A stretch of DNA of 64,000 nt from CAXTKD01 sp964244885 (lineage in GTDB: Bacteria; Pseudomonadota; Alphaproteobacteria; Sphingomonadales; Sphingomonadaceae), in contig CAXTKD010000001.1 of the NCBI GenBank assembly GCA_964244885.1, positions 354,833-418,832 on the forward strand, written 5' to 3'. A model generated the notes under the pieces. That model was not told the DNA's origin. It saw only the letters and a list, made by a program, of their open reading frames with translations, and did no database searches. Position numbers and translations under genes: made by a program. Below, one piece after another: positions 25,168 through 34,320 of this stretch. Each line of letters begins with the position of its first letter. Within the stretch, counting starts at the first letter, position 1.

Positions 25168-27444
25168 ATGAGCTCATCGCCAGCGTTGGAGAAGCCGGAG
25201 CGCCGCTCGCCGTGGCGCCGGCGGCTGCAGCGCTGGGGCTGGCGCGTCGATTTCTATCCGCGGCTGGAGATCGGCTTCGCGCTGCTGGCGCTCGTCCTCG
25301 GCATCGCCAGCTACTGGCTGCTCCAGGGCCAGCATATGCCGAGCGAGGGCGTTTCCCCCTCGCTGGTGACCGGCCTGCTCGTCGCCAACCTCGTGCCGTT
25401 GATGGCGCTGGTCGTCCTCATCGCCCGCCGCCTCGCCATCCTGCTGACCAACCGACGCGAGGGCAGGGCGGGCGCTCGCATGCACATCCGCCTCGTCGGC
25501 CTGTTCTCGACGATCGCCGCCGTGCCGACCCTGCTAGTCGTCGTCTTCGCCATGCTCCTCTTCCAGTTCGGGGTGCAGTTCTGGTTCTCCGACAGCGCGC
25601 GCGGCGTGCTGGAGAACGCCGACCGAGTCTCGCAGGCCTATCTCGAGGAGAACAAGCAGCGCATCGTCGGCGACATCGGCCCGATGGCGGGCGACATCTC
25701 GACCTACGCGCGCGCCGTCGGCCTCTTGAGCCCGGCCTTCCGGGAGGGCGTCGAGAACCAGGTGCTCGTCCGCGGCCTGACCGAGGCTAGCGTCTTCACC
25801 CCGCACGAGGGGGATTATCTCACCTTCGTCAACGTCGGCATGACCGGCCGGCCGCTGAAGCAGCGCGTCCTGAGCTTCGACCTCGACCGCGCCCGCCACG
25901 GCGAGACCGTCGTCATCGCCTCGGCGCCCGACCGCGTCGAGGCGATCACCCGGCTCGATCCGATCTTCGACCGCTACATCTACGTCAGCCGCAAGCTCGA
26001 CCCGCAGGTCCTCGCCAACGCCGCGCGCACCCAGTCGGCGCTCTCCGACTACAAGCAGCTCATCCAGCGCTCGCGCGCGCTCCAGTGGCGCTTCTTCGCG
26101 ATGCTGGTGATCGTCTCGCTGTTCATCCTCGCCGCCGCGATCTGGCTGGCGCTGTGGCTCGCGAACCGGCTCGTCGCACCCATCGGCCGGCTGGCGCGCG
26201 CCGCCGAGCGCGTCGGCCAGGGCGACATGAGCGCCCGCGTCTCGGTCCGCGACAGTCCCGACGAGCTCGGCACCCTGGCCCGCGCCTTCAACCGCATGAC
26301 GCAGCAGATCGAGGGGCAGCGGAACGCCCTCGTCACCGCCAACGCCCAGCTCGACAGCCGCCGCCAGTTCACGGAAGCCGTGCTGGCGGGCGTCTCGGCG
26401 GGCGTCGTCTCGGTCGACCGCGACCACGCCATCCGCCTCGCCAACCGTTCGGCGGGCGAGCTTCTCGAAGGCCGTCTGAGCGGCAGCGGCGGCAAGCTCA
26501 CCGATGCCGTGCCCGAGCTCGCCGACCTGCTCGACCAGGCCCGCGCCGCCGGCCATTCCAGCGGCCAGGTCGAGATCGCGCGCGGCGCCGAGACCCAGAC
26601 GCTCGCCGTCCGCGCGGTGGCCGAGGCCGACGGCTATGTCGTCACCTTCGACGACATCTCGCGCCAGCTCGCCGATCAGCGCCGCGCCGCCTGGGCCGAT
26701 GTCGCCCGCCGAATCGCGCACGAGATCAAGAACCCGCTGACCCCGATCCAGCTCTCCGCCGAGCGGCTGCAGCGCAAATACGGCTCGCAGATCACCAGCG
26801 ATCCGGAAACCTTTGCCAGCCTCACCAGCACGATCGTCCGCCAGGTCGGCGACCTTCGCCGCATGGTCGACGAGTTCTCGTCTTTCGCGCGTATGCCCAA
26901 GCCGCTGTTCAAGGCAGAGCCCGTGCTCGACATCGTCCGTCAGGCGATGCTGCTGCAGGAGGTCACCTACCCGGCGATCGACTTCACGCTCGATGCGCCG
27001 GAGGACATCCCGCCGCTCGTCTGCGATCGCCGCCAGCTCGCGCAGGCGATGACCAACCTCCTGAAGAACGCCGCCGAATCGGTCGCCGCCCGCCAGGCGC
27101 GCGACGGCACCGACGGCGGCGCCATCGGCATCGCCGTGACGGTCGAGCCCGGGCGCCTGACCATCGCGGTCGCCGACAACGGCCTCGGCCTGCCGTCGGA
27201 GCTCCGCGACCGCATCACCGAGCCCTACGTCACCACCCGCGCCAAGGGCACCGGCCTCGGCCTCGCGATCGTCAAGAAGATCGTCGAGGACCACGCCGGC
27301 ACGCTCGACATCTCGGACGCGGCCGGCGGCGGCGCGGTGGCGCGCGTCTGCTTCGATCTCGCCGCCCTCGGCGCGCTCGCCGAAGCCGCGGACCTCGCCG
27401 AAGACGAAACGCCGCCCGCGCGGCAAGCAATGGGGCAGAACTGA
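25168..27444 (+). CDS. ntrY: Nitrogen regulation sensor kinase NtrY
   Basis: Membrane histidine kinase of 758 residues. Membrane segments near 30-120 flank a periplasmic region, another lies near 310, then a HAMP linker (LVAPIGRLARAAERVGQGDM), a PAS domain, HisKA with His518 in AHEIKNPLTPIQ, and HATPase_c (NLLKNAAESV, GTGLGLAIVKKIV). The start is set at 25168 (MSSSPALEKPERR); an in-frame ATG at 25108 is possible, and neither has a good ribosome site. It acts with NtrX in nitrogen or redox signalling. ntrX overlaps its stop by one base. Confidence 0.93.
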   Translation: MSSSPALEKPERRSPWRRRLQRWGWRVDFYPRLEIGFALLALVLGIASYWLLQGQHMPSEGVSPSLVTGLLVANLVPLMALVVLIARRLAILLTNRREGRAGARMHIRLVGLFSTIAAVPTLLVVVFAMLLFQFGVQFWFSDSARGVLENADRVSQAYLEENKQRIVGDIGPMAGDISTYARAVGLLSPAFREGVENQVLVRGLTEASVFTPHEGDYLTFVNVGMTGRPLKQRVLSFDLDRARHGETVVIASAPDRVEAITRLDPIFDRYIYVSRKLDPQVLANAARTQSALSDYKQLIQRSRALQWRFFAMLVIVSLFILAAAIWLALWLANRLVAPIGRLARAAERVGQGDMSARVSVRDSPDELGTLARAFNRMTQQIEGQRNALVTANAQLDSRRQFTEAVLAGVSAGVVSVDRDHAIRLANRSAGELLEGRLSGSGGKLTDAVPELADLLDQARAAGHSSGQVEIARGAETQTLAVRAVAEADGYVVTFDDISRQLADQRRAAWADVARRIAHEIKNPLTPIQLSAERLQRKYGSQITSDPETFASLTSTIVRQVGDLRRMVDEFSSFARMPKPLFKAEPVLDIVRQAMLLQEVTYPAIDFTLDAPEDIPPLVCDRRQLAQAMTNLLKNAAESVAARQARDGTDGGAIGIAVTVEPGRLTIAVADNGLGLPSELRDRITEPYVTTRAKGTGLGLAIVKKIVEDHAGTLDISDAAGGGAVARVCFDLAALGALAEAADLAEDETPPARQAMGQN

Positions 27445-28841
27445 TGGCGCTCGACATTCTCGTGGTCGACGACGAGGCGGACATCCGCCAGCTGATCTCC
27501 GGCGTCCTTGAGGACGAGGGCTATACGACGCGCAGCGCCGCCGACAGCGATGGCGCGCTCGCCGCGATCGCCGAGCGGCGCCCCTCGCTTCTCGTCCTCG
27601 ACATCTGGCTCCAGGGCTCGCGGCTCGACGGGCTGGAGCTTCTGGAGCAGGTCAAGAACGTCAATCCGTCGCTCCCCGTCGTCGTCATCTCGGGCCACGG
27701 TAACATCGAGACCGCGGTAGCGGCGATCAAGCGCGGCGCCTACGACTTCATCGAGAAGCCCTTTCAGGCCGACCAGCTCATCCTCGCCATCCAGCGCGCG
27801 ACCGAGACCGACCGGCTGAAGCGCGAGAACGAGGAGTTGCGAAACTTCGCCGGCCGCGACGACGAGCTCACCGGCTCGTCCACCGCGATCAACAACGTCC
27901 GCGCGACGATCAAGCGCGTCGCGATCACCGGCAGCCGCGTCCTCATCACCGGCCCGGCGGGAGCGGGCAAGGAGGTCGCGGCGCGCCTTCTCCACCAATG
28001 GTCCACCCGCTCCGGCGCGCCGTTCATCGTCGTGTCGGCTGCAAGGATGAACCCGGAGAGCGTCGAGGAGGAGCTGTTCGGGCGCGAGGAGGCGGGCCAC
28101 GTCACCCGCACCGGCCTGTTCGAACAGGCGCACGGCGGCACGCTCTTTCTGGACGAAGTTGCCGACATGCCGATCACCACGCAAGCGAAGATCCTGCGCG
28201 TGCTGACCGAGCAGGTGTTCCAGCGCATCGGCGGCAGCCGCAACGTACGGGTCGACGTCCGGGTCGTCAGCGCCACCGCGCGCGACTTGGCGCACGAAAT
28301 CACCGAAGGCCGCTTCCGCGAGGACCTCTACTACCGCCTCAACGTCGTGCCGGTGAAGCTCCCCGCGCTCCGCGACCGGCGGGAGGACATCGTCGACCTC
28401 GTCAACCACTTCCTCGCCCGCCTGTCGGCCGAGCGCCGGCTGCCGACTCCGACGGTCAACGAGGACACGTTCGCCGCCCTCCAGGCCTATGAATGGCCCG
28501 GCAACGTTCGCCAGCTCAGGAACGTCATGGAGCGCACGCTGATCCTCGCCCCCGCCGACCGCCTCGGCCGGATCGACAGCGACATGCTGCCCGCGGAGCT
28601 CACCACCGATCAGGCTAACCTCGTCCCCAACAAGGCGGGGAAGTCGATCATGGGCACGCCGCTCCGCGAAGCGCGTGAAGCCTTCGAGCGCGAGTATCTG
28701 CGAGTCCAGATTCGCCGCTTCTCGGGCAACATCTCGCGCACCGCCGCCTTCATCGGCATGGAACGCTCGGCGCTTCACCGCAAGCTGAAGGCATTGGGGC
28801 TGACCGACGCCCGCGACGAAGAGGAGGCACCCGCGAGCTGA
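27444..28841 (+). CDS. ntrX: Response regulator NtrX
   Basis: 465 residues: a receiver domain with Asp53 in LLVLDIWLQGS, an AAA+ domain (Walker A TGPAGAGKEV, Walker B LFLDEVADMP) and a C-terminal Fis-like helix-turn-helix. The loop where NtrC has GAFTGA reads REEAGHVTRTGLFEQ, so the sigma-54 contact motif is missing. This is a known trait of alphaproteobacterial NtrX, implying regulation without sigma-54. It overlaps ntrY upstream and the next small gene downstream (TGATG). Confidence 0.94.
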   Translation: MALDILVVDDEADIRQLISGVLEDEGYTTRSAADSDGALAAIAERRPSLLVLDIWLQGSRLDGLELLEQVKNVNPSLPVVVISGHGNIETAVAAIKRGAYDFIEKPFQADQLILAIQRATETDRLKRENEELRNFAGRDDELTGSSTAINNVRATIKRVAITGSRVLITGPAGAGKEVAARLLHQWSTRSGAPFIVVSAARMNPESVEEELFGREEAGHVTRTGLFEQAHGGTLFLDEVADMPITTQAKILRVLTEQVFQRIGGSRNVRVDVRVVSATARDLAHEITEGRFREDLYYRLNVVPVKLPALRDRREDIVDLVNHFLARLSAERRLPTPTVNEDTFAALQAYEWPGNVRQLRNVMERTLILAPADRLGRIDSDMLPAELTTDQANLVPNKAGKSIMGTPLREAREAFEREYLRVQIRRFSGNISRTAAFIGMERSALHRKLKALGLTDARDEEEAPAS

Positions 28842-29344
28842 TGCGAACCATCCCGTTCATCCTCACCACCCTGCTCGCCGCATCCGTACAGGCGCAGGAA
28901 CCATCCACGGTCACCACCACCAGCACGACCGGGCCGGCCAAGCCCAACCGCGCGGCGGAGATCGCCACCCAGCCGATCAAGGACGTCGACGCCCGCCGCA
29001 TCAAGGTGCCGCCGCCGCTCGTCCAGGCGGTGAAGAACCCCTACAGCACCGCCGGCGCCAAAAGCTGCAAGGCGATCGCCGCGCAGGTCGCCGAGCTGAC
29101 CTCGGCGCTCGGCCCCGATTTCGGCAGCGGCAACGAGATCAGGGAGAACAAGGCGGGCAAGCTCGCCGAGGCGGGCGGCAAGACGATCGTCAACTCGATC
29201 ATCCCGTTCCGCGGGCTGGTGCGCGAGATCACCGGCGCCGCGCCCGCGCAGCGCCGTCTCTCCGCCGCGATCGACGCGGGCTATGCGCGCCGCGGCTTCC
29301 TTCGCGGCCTCCAGCGTGCCCGGGGCTGCCGCGCGACCGCCTGA
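28841..29344 (+). CDS. Exported protein of unknown function in the ntr-hfq operon
   Basis: 167 residues with a signal peptide (MRTIPFILTTLLAASVQAQ), a Thr/Pro-rich stretch, then a mostly helical region with two Cys (SCKAI and RGCRATA). The segment EIRENKAGKLAEAGGKTIVNSIIPFRGLVREITGA looks amphipathic and conserved. The start overlaps the ntrX stop, so it is co-translated. I do not recognise a domain. Confidence 0.8.
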   Translation: MRTIPFILTTLLAASVQAQEPSTVTTTSTTGPAKPNRAAEIATQPIKDVDARRIKVPPPLVQAVKNPYSTAGAKSCKAIAAQVAELTSALGPDFGSGNEIRENKAGKLAEAGGKTIVNSIIPFRGLVREITGAAPAQRRLSAAIDAGYARRGFLRGLQRARGCRATA

Positions 29345-29476
29345 ATGGGCGGTTGCGGCGGCCACATGTGTTGCTTACATCGATCAAGTCGGCCGGGTTT
29401 CCGGTCGACGCCGACACCGGGCAACGGTGCGGGTTGCGGGCCATTCGAAGCCCGCCAACACGAAAAGGCCCCCAAG

Positions 29477-29725
29477 ATGGCTGAAAAATCAAACAACCTT
29501 CAGGACGTTTTCCTCAACACCGTCCGCAAGACCAAGACGCCCGTGACGATGTTCCTTGTGAACGGCGTCAAGCTTCAGGGCGTCATCACATGGTTCGACA
29601 ATTTCTCGGTGCTGCTGCGCCGCGACGGCCATTCGCAGCTTGTCTACAAGCACGCGATCTCGACCGTTATGCCGGCCAACCCGATCCAGCTCTTCGAGGC
29701 CGAGCCGGACGCGGAGGAGGCGTAG
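29477..29725 (+). CDS. hfq: RNA chaperone Hfq
   Basis: 82-residue Sm-like protein that pairs sRNAs with mRNAs. The Sm1 motif LQDVFLNTVRKTKTPVTMFLVNGVKLQGVI and the Sm2 motif YKHAISTVMP are both intact. The start at 29477 gives the typical MAEKSNNLQD. It lies downstream of ntrX and upstream of hflX, the standard alphaproteobacterial order. The 130 bp before it may hold its own promoter. Confidence 0.97.
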   Translation: MAEKSNNLQDVFLNTVRKTKTPVTMFLVNGVKLQGVITWFDNFSVLLRRDGHSQLVYKHAISTVMPANPIQLFEAEPDAEEA

Positions 29726-29752
29726 CGCCTCCGCAACGGATCGCTTCCACGT

Positions 29753-29830
29753 CCGTTCGTGGTGAGCCTGTCGAACCACATGGCGAGCGCAGGCTGAACG
29801 ACCGTCCTTCGACAGGCTCAGGACGAACGG
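29753..29830. repeat. Palindromic repeat (family D) between hfq and hflX
   Basis: The left arm CCGTTCGTGGTGAGCCTGTC and the right arm GTCCTTCGACAGGCTCAGGA plus CGAACGG form a long hairpin with a loop of about 27 bases. The same family is at 7079-7159. It could reduce read-through from hfq into hflX. Confidence 0.87.
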
Positions 29831-29848
29831 AGAGGTTGGGCTTGTCGC

Positions 29849-31150
29849 ATGACTGAAACCATCACCGGCGCCTTCGACGCCGCGACCGGCCTGCGTACCG
29901 GCCAGCGCGCGATCGTCGTCCTGCCGCAAGTCGGCCGCGACCCCGACGAGGGCCGCGACGCCGAGGCGCGCCTCGACGAGGCGGTCGGCCTAGCCCGCGC
30001 CGTCCGGCTCGACGTCGCGCACCGCGAGCTCGTCCGCGTTCGCGCGCCCAAGGTGGCGACGCTGCTCGGCGCCGGCCAGATCGAGCGCCTCGCGGCGGCC
30101 GTCGCGGCGCACGATGCCGAAGTCGTCGTCATCGACGGCGCGGTGTCGCCGATCCAGCAGCGCAACCTGGAAAAGGCGTTGAAGGCCAAGGTCATCGACC
30201 GCACCGGCGTCATCCTTGAGATCTTCGGGGAGCGCGCCGCGACCAGCGAAGGCACCCTCCAGGTCGAGCTCGCGCACCTCGACTACCAGGCCAGCCGCCT
30301 CGTCCGCTCCTGGACCCACCTCGAGCGCCAGCGCGGCGGCTTCGGCTTCCTCGGCGGCCCCGGCGAAACGCAGATCGAGGCCGACCGCCGCCTGATCCGC
30401 GACCGCATGGCGCATCTCCGGAAGGAGCTCGAGCAGGTCAAGCGCACCCGCGGCCTCCACCGCAAGCGCCGGCAGAAGGCACCGTACCCGGTCGTGGCGC
30501 TCGTCGGCTACACCAACGCCGGCAAGTCCACCCTCTTCAACCGCCTGACCGGCGCCGAGGTGATGGCCGAGAACCTGCTGTTCGCCACCCTCGACCCCAC
30601 CATGCGCGCGATAAGCCTGCCGGGCTTCGACAAGGTCATCCTGTCGGACACCGTCGGCTTCGTCTCGGCGCTCCCGACCCAGCTCGTCGCCGCCTTCCGC
30701 GCGACGCTGGAGGAAGTGCTGGAGGCCGACATCATCGTCCACGTCCGCGACGTCGCGCATCCCGACAGCGACGCGCAGGACGCCGACGTCCACAAGGTGC
30801 TGCGCGATCTGGGGTTAGCGGAAGGCGAGGGCGCCACGCCGATCGTCGTCGCGCTCAACAAGATCGACCTGCTCGACGCGGACAGCCAGGCCGCGCTCCA
30901 TCCCTCCGACGACCAGGTGGCGATCTCCGCCATCACCGGCGCCGGCGTCGATCGCCTGCAAAAGCTCATCGCCGCCACGCTTGGCGCTGCCGCCCGCGTC
31001 CACACCTACAAGCTCGGCCCCGCCGACGGCGCCCGCATCGCCTGGCTCCACGAGCACGGCGAAGTCCTCGACCGCCGCAACGCCGAGGGCGCGACCTGGC
31101 TCAGCGTCCGCCTGTCCGATGAGGCGCGCGCCAGGTTTGAGCGTTCCTGA
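29849..31150 (+). CDS. hflX: Ribosome-associated GTPase HflX
   Basis: 433-residue GTPase that splits or rescues stalled ribosomes. The N-terminal HflX domain carries GFGFLGGPGETQIEADRRLI and the following coiled-coil. The G domain has Walker A VGYTNAGKSTLFN, DTVGFV, and NKIDLLD. The start ATG at 29849 sits about 20 bases after the palindromic repeat. It follows hfq as in many proteobacteria. Confidence 0.96.
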   Translation: MTETITGAFDAATGLRTGQRAIVVLPQVGRDPDEGRDAEARLDEAVGLARAVRLDVAHRELVRVRAPKVATLLGAGQIERLAAAVAAHDAEVVVIDGAVSPIQQRNLEKALKAKVIDRTGVILEIFGERAATSEGTLQVELAHLDYQASRLVRSWTHLERQRGGFGFLGGPGETQIEADRRLIRDRMAHLRKELEQVKRTRGLHRKRRQKAPYPVVALVGYTNAGKSTLFNRLTGAEVMAENLLFATLDPTMRAISLPGFDKVILSDTVGFVSALPTQLVAAFRATLEEVLEADIIVHVRDVAHPDSDAQDADVHKVLRDLGLAEGEGATPIVVALNKIDLLDADSQAALHPSDDQVAISAITGAGVDRLQKLIAATLGAAARVHTYKLGPADGARIAWLHEHGEVLDRRNAEGATWLSVRLSDEARARFERS

Positions 31151-31201
31151 GAATCCTGAGTCAATGGTCCTCCCAAAAGAACCAGATCGGCAAAATTCCT
31201 C

Positions 31202-31230
31202 TTGACTTTTCGTGGCTGTGGAACATAAGG
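31202..31230 (+). promoter_or_regulatory. Possible sigma-70-like promoter
   Basis: TTGACT at 31202-31207, then about 16-17 bases, then CATAAG/ATAAGG near 31224-31230. It lies 26 bases before a GGGGGAG ribosome site and a short open frame. This is inferred from consensus only. Confidence 0.4.
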
Positions 31231-31255
31231 TAAACGAGCTTGGGGGAGTTCACAT

Positions 31256-31324
31256 ATGACAAATCCACATGGATGCCGAACTACGCGGCGCGGCACCATG
31301 CGAGAAGCCGACTTGCCGCGTTGA
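31256..31324 (+). CDS. Possible 22-residue small protein or leader
   Basis: ATG at 31256 follows a strong GGGGGAG ribosome site seven bases upstream and a promoter-like sequence. The product would be a basic 22-residue peptide beginning MTNPHGCRTTRRGTM and ending at TGA 31322-31324. No gene follows on the same strand before 36685, so it cannot be a leader of a nearby operon; it may be a small protein or part of an sRNA. The remaining bases to 31441 show no other gene. Confidence 0.35.
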   Translation: MTNPHGCRTTRRGTMREADLPR

Positions 31325-31441
31325 CGCCGCTTGCCGGGGGCCGACAGGCCCGCCTGCTCGCCATCTCCTCGCCAGTCGGTTTCTCGCTGCCATCACGGGT
31401 GACATCCCCTATGGGTCCAGAACCGTAGGCGCCTCCGGCCG

Positions 31442-34180
31442 TCAGGCGGGCGCTAGCAATTTCGGGCAGGCGTCGAGCAGGCGGGTCATCGTCACCTCGC
31501 CGAGCTTGCGGTAGCTCTCCCACTGCGCCTCGTCGAAGAACTGGTCGCCGGTGGTCTGCTGCGGGAAGTCGGGATTTTCGGCGGCGTAGACCGCGACGTC
31601 CTGCGGCAGGTGCGCAAGCGGGCGTGGCTTGATCCATATGACACGGCAGCGCACGTCGTCGAAGCGTGCCTCCAGCACCAGCGCGAACGCCTCGCCCTGG
31701 TTGGCGTTCATCGTGGTCTTCCAGGTCGGGTCGGCGGCGGGATCGACGAAGAGGCCGCGCTTGCCGATGCGGCAGCCGAGCCGGCTGAGCGCCCGCTTCA
31801 GGTCGTGGCCGCCGAGCAGGCTGAGCTCGCCGCCGAGATCGAGCCGGACCTTGCGAACGAGGTTTTCGAGGTCCGCAAAGCCGCAGCCGGGATCCGCGCC
31901 GTTGTCGCTGACGACGATATGGGGGACGCGCTGGCGGAGCAGCGGGTAGGCGCCGGTGTTCTCGAAATGGCCGCCGTCCGAAAGATACTGGCGCTCGTAG
32001 GACCGGCTGTAACGCGCGGTCATCTCGTTCCACAAATAGATGAAGGTGGAGAATTTCGCCTGGAAAAACCCGGCGAGCAGTCCCCCCAACGTCGCCTTTT
32101 TGACGTCCTTTGCTTTGATTTTGGACGCGTCGTCGTCGCCGTCGCCGTTGCCGTCTTCGGGACGCAGGCCCGGAGCCCACCACCAATAGCCGAGGCGGAC
32201 GTTGGCGAAGGTCAGGATCAGCGCATAGCCCAGGCTGGTCAGCCGCCCCATGCCGCTCGACGCCGCGGCGCCCGAGATCGCGCACCATTGGCCGAGGCTG
32301 AGCCCCTCGGCCTCGCCGCCCCCCAGCCGCTCCCAGGCCGCGGGCTCTCTGTCGATCCGGATGCCGCCGGGCTCGACCGACACCGGCACGCCCTTTCGGT
32401 CGCGCGACACCAGTTGCGAGGACTTGTCGATCGTCTGATTGAGCGTGATGTTTATGATGTGGTTGGGCGCGGGGATGGGTGCCCGTGCGTAGTTGGTCGG
32501 CTGGACATAATCCTGCTCGCTGTTTTCGGTGATTCGGATGTCCGGCTCACTCTCGTCCTCGACGCTTTCCAGCCGTTCGAGATTCGAGGCGCCGAGATAG
32601 GCTCGCGTCAGCCGCGCGGTATAGAAGCTGTGGAGCGACGACAGGTTGATGAAGCCGCTGGCCCGGCCGACCAGCCAGGACAGCAGCGCGAGGAGGCCGG
32701 CGAACAGCAGGAAGGTCGTCCAGTCGGGCTCGCTGGTCCAGCTCGCGCCGGTCCACAGCGCCGCATGGATGGCGGCATCGACGATCACCGCCAGCGTGCC
32801 GAACAGCATGCAGCCCGCCGCGAGCGAGAGGGCGGGAAGGAAGCGCATGAGGCCGGCCATCAGCCGCCCGCCGCCGCCGCCGAACCAGTCGGGCAACTTC
32901 TTGATCAGGAAGGCAAGGGCGGGCAGGCCGATGGCGGTCAGCCCGCCGAGCGACGCGCCGTGGCCGATCGTCCACCCCCATTGCCGGAGCGCCGCGCCGA
33001 GACTGTCGATCAAGCCGATCGCCGGGCTTCCGAGGGTGCACAGGTTGATATAGCCGAGCTGGTCGGTCAGCGTCCGGCGAAGCTCCGCGGTTCGCAAGGT
33101 CGAGGTCTTGCAAGCCCGTAGAAAGACAAGGACCGCGATGGCGATGCCGATTGCCGAGACGGCGAGGCCGACGGCGAGCATCGCGGTCGCAATCGGCTCG
33201 ATGTGCCGGGTCCGCTCGCCAAGCGCCCGCAATGGCGGTTCGGCGACGAAAGCGACGAGGGCGAGCACCAGAACCCAACCGACCCCCGCCGGAATCACCG
33301 CCTTCCGGAAGCTTTTGTTCTGACGTTTGGCGTCGGGCTCGTTCGCCGACATCCCCTCGGTCATCCAATAGGCGATTCCCCAGGCGATGGAAAACGTCAG
33401 GAAGGCCGGCGCCAGCGCGAACAGCGGGCTGACCAGCAGGACCGCCTGCGCCCCGTCCGGCATCGGGCCCAGGCAGCAGGGCGGCGCCTTGGCCGGGGCG
33501 AGCGCGAAATAGGTCCATCCGAACAGGCCCGGGACCTTGGCGAACAGGCCGGCGATGCCGTTCAGGACCGCCAGCATGGCGCCCACCGCGAGGCAGAAGA
33601 CGTAGATCATCGCCAGCCAGTTGCGGGCGATATAGGCTGCGGCGTAGCGGAAATCGCTCGGCCCGTTCGGCGACAGATAGCGGCTGTGCTCGCGCAGCCA
33701 CCAGATCGGGCTGCGGACGCTGGGCTTCCCGGGCCGATCGAGGGTCCGGAGGCCCGGCTCGGCCTCCAGCGCGCTCGTCGCAAATCGATATTGCTCGCCG
33801 ATCTGCGTCTCGAGCTCGGCCGGGGTGAGCGCTGGCGGCTGCTCAGGCACCGCGGCGCGTGGGGCGCCCGACAAGTCGTTTTGTGGGCTGATGCCGCGCA
33901 GCGCGGGCGGGACGAACAGGCTGCGGAGGAAGCAGCCGATATAGCCGCCGCCCGAGACGGTCGAAAGAAAATCGATGCTGGCGAGCTGCTTCTGTTTGGC
34001 GATCGCCTGGATCAGGCCGAGGGAGAAGGTAGCGCTGCGGATGCCGCCCCCGGACAGAGCCAGGCCGACGAGGCCGGGCTCACCCGGCGCGGCGGGCTGG
34101 ACGGGGCCGGCGATCCATCGGTCGCGCGCCGCCGCCCTGCGGTCCCGAATGGCTTGCCACGTCTCCGCCGTCTCCGTCAT
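31442..34180 (-). CDS. Large patatin-like phospholipase with membrane domain
   Basis: 912-residue protein. The N-terminal patatin part has the glycine-rich oxyanion loop ALSGGGIRSATFSLG (42-56) and the nucleophile segment STVSGGGY with probable Ser76; the second half of the catalytic dyad is the Asp in LSDGGHFENTG far downstream. Between them are about ten hydrophobic segments (residues about 185-520), which place the enzyme in the inner membrane with the catalytic halves brought together. This long, membrane-spanning patatin class is widespread and poorly characterised. The gene is monocistronic on the minus strand. Confidence 0.88.
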   Translation of the reverse strand: MTETAETWQAIRDRRAAARDRWIAGPVQPAAPGEPGLVGLALSGGGIRSATFSLGLIQAIAKQKQLASIDFLSTVSGGGYIGCFLRSLFVPPALRGISPQNDLSGAPRAAVPEQPPALTPAELETQIGEQYRFATSALEAEPGLRTLDRPGKPSVRSPIWWLREHSRYLSPNGPSDFRYAAAYIARNWLAMIYVFCLAVGAMLAVLNGIAGLFAKVPGLFGWTYFALAPAKAPPCCLGPMPDGAQAVLLVSPLFALAPAFLTFSIAWGIAYWMTEGMSANEPDAKRQNKSFRKAVIPAGVGWVLVLALVAFVAEPPLRALGERTRHIEPIATAMLAVGLAVSAIGIAIAVLVFLRACKTSTLRTAELRRTLTDQLGYINLCTLGSPAIGLIDSLGAALRQWGWTIGHGASLGGLTAIGLPALAFLIKKLPDWFGGGGGRLMAGLMRFLPALSLAAGCMLFGTLAVIVDAAIHAALWTGASWTSEPDWTTFLLFAGLLALLSWLVGRASGFINLSSLHSFYTARLTRAYLGASNLERLESVEDESEPDIRITENSEQDYVQPTNYARAPIPAPNHIINITLNQTIDKSSQLVSRDRKGVPVSVEPGGIRIDREPAAWERLGGGEAEGLSLGQWCAISGAAASSGMGRLTSLGYALILTFANVRLGYWWWAPGLRPEDGNGDGDDDASKIKAKDVKKATLGGLLAGFFQAKFSTFIYLWNEMTARYSRSYERQYLSDGGHFENTGAYPLLRQRVPHIVVSDNGADPGCGFADLENLVRKVRLDLGGELSLLGGHDLKRALSRLGCRIGKRGLFVDPAADPTWKTTMNANQGEAFALVLEARFDDVRCRVIWIKPRPLAHLPQDVAVYAAENPDFPQQTTGDQFFDEAQWESYRKLGEVTMTRLLDACPKLLAPA

Positions 34181-34320
34181 CGCCGTCCCCCGCCGATGAA
34201 ACCCAGCCGAACTCGATGCACGCAGGCGGTGAACCTAGCGCGACAGCCCGGGGTTTGGAACGGCGCCGCGCGATCTATTTGATCCAAAATGACCGGATCG
34301 TCCCGGCAAGATCGCCGTTG

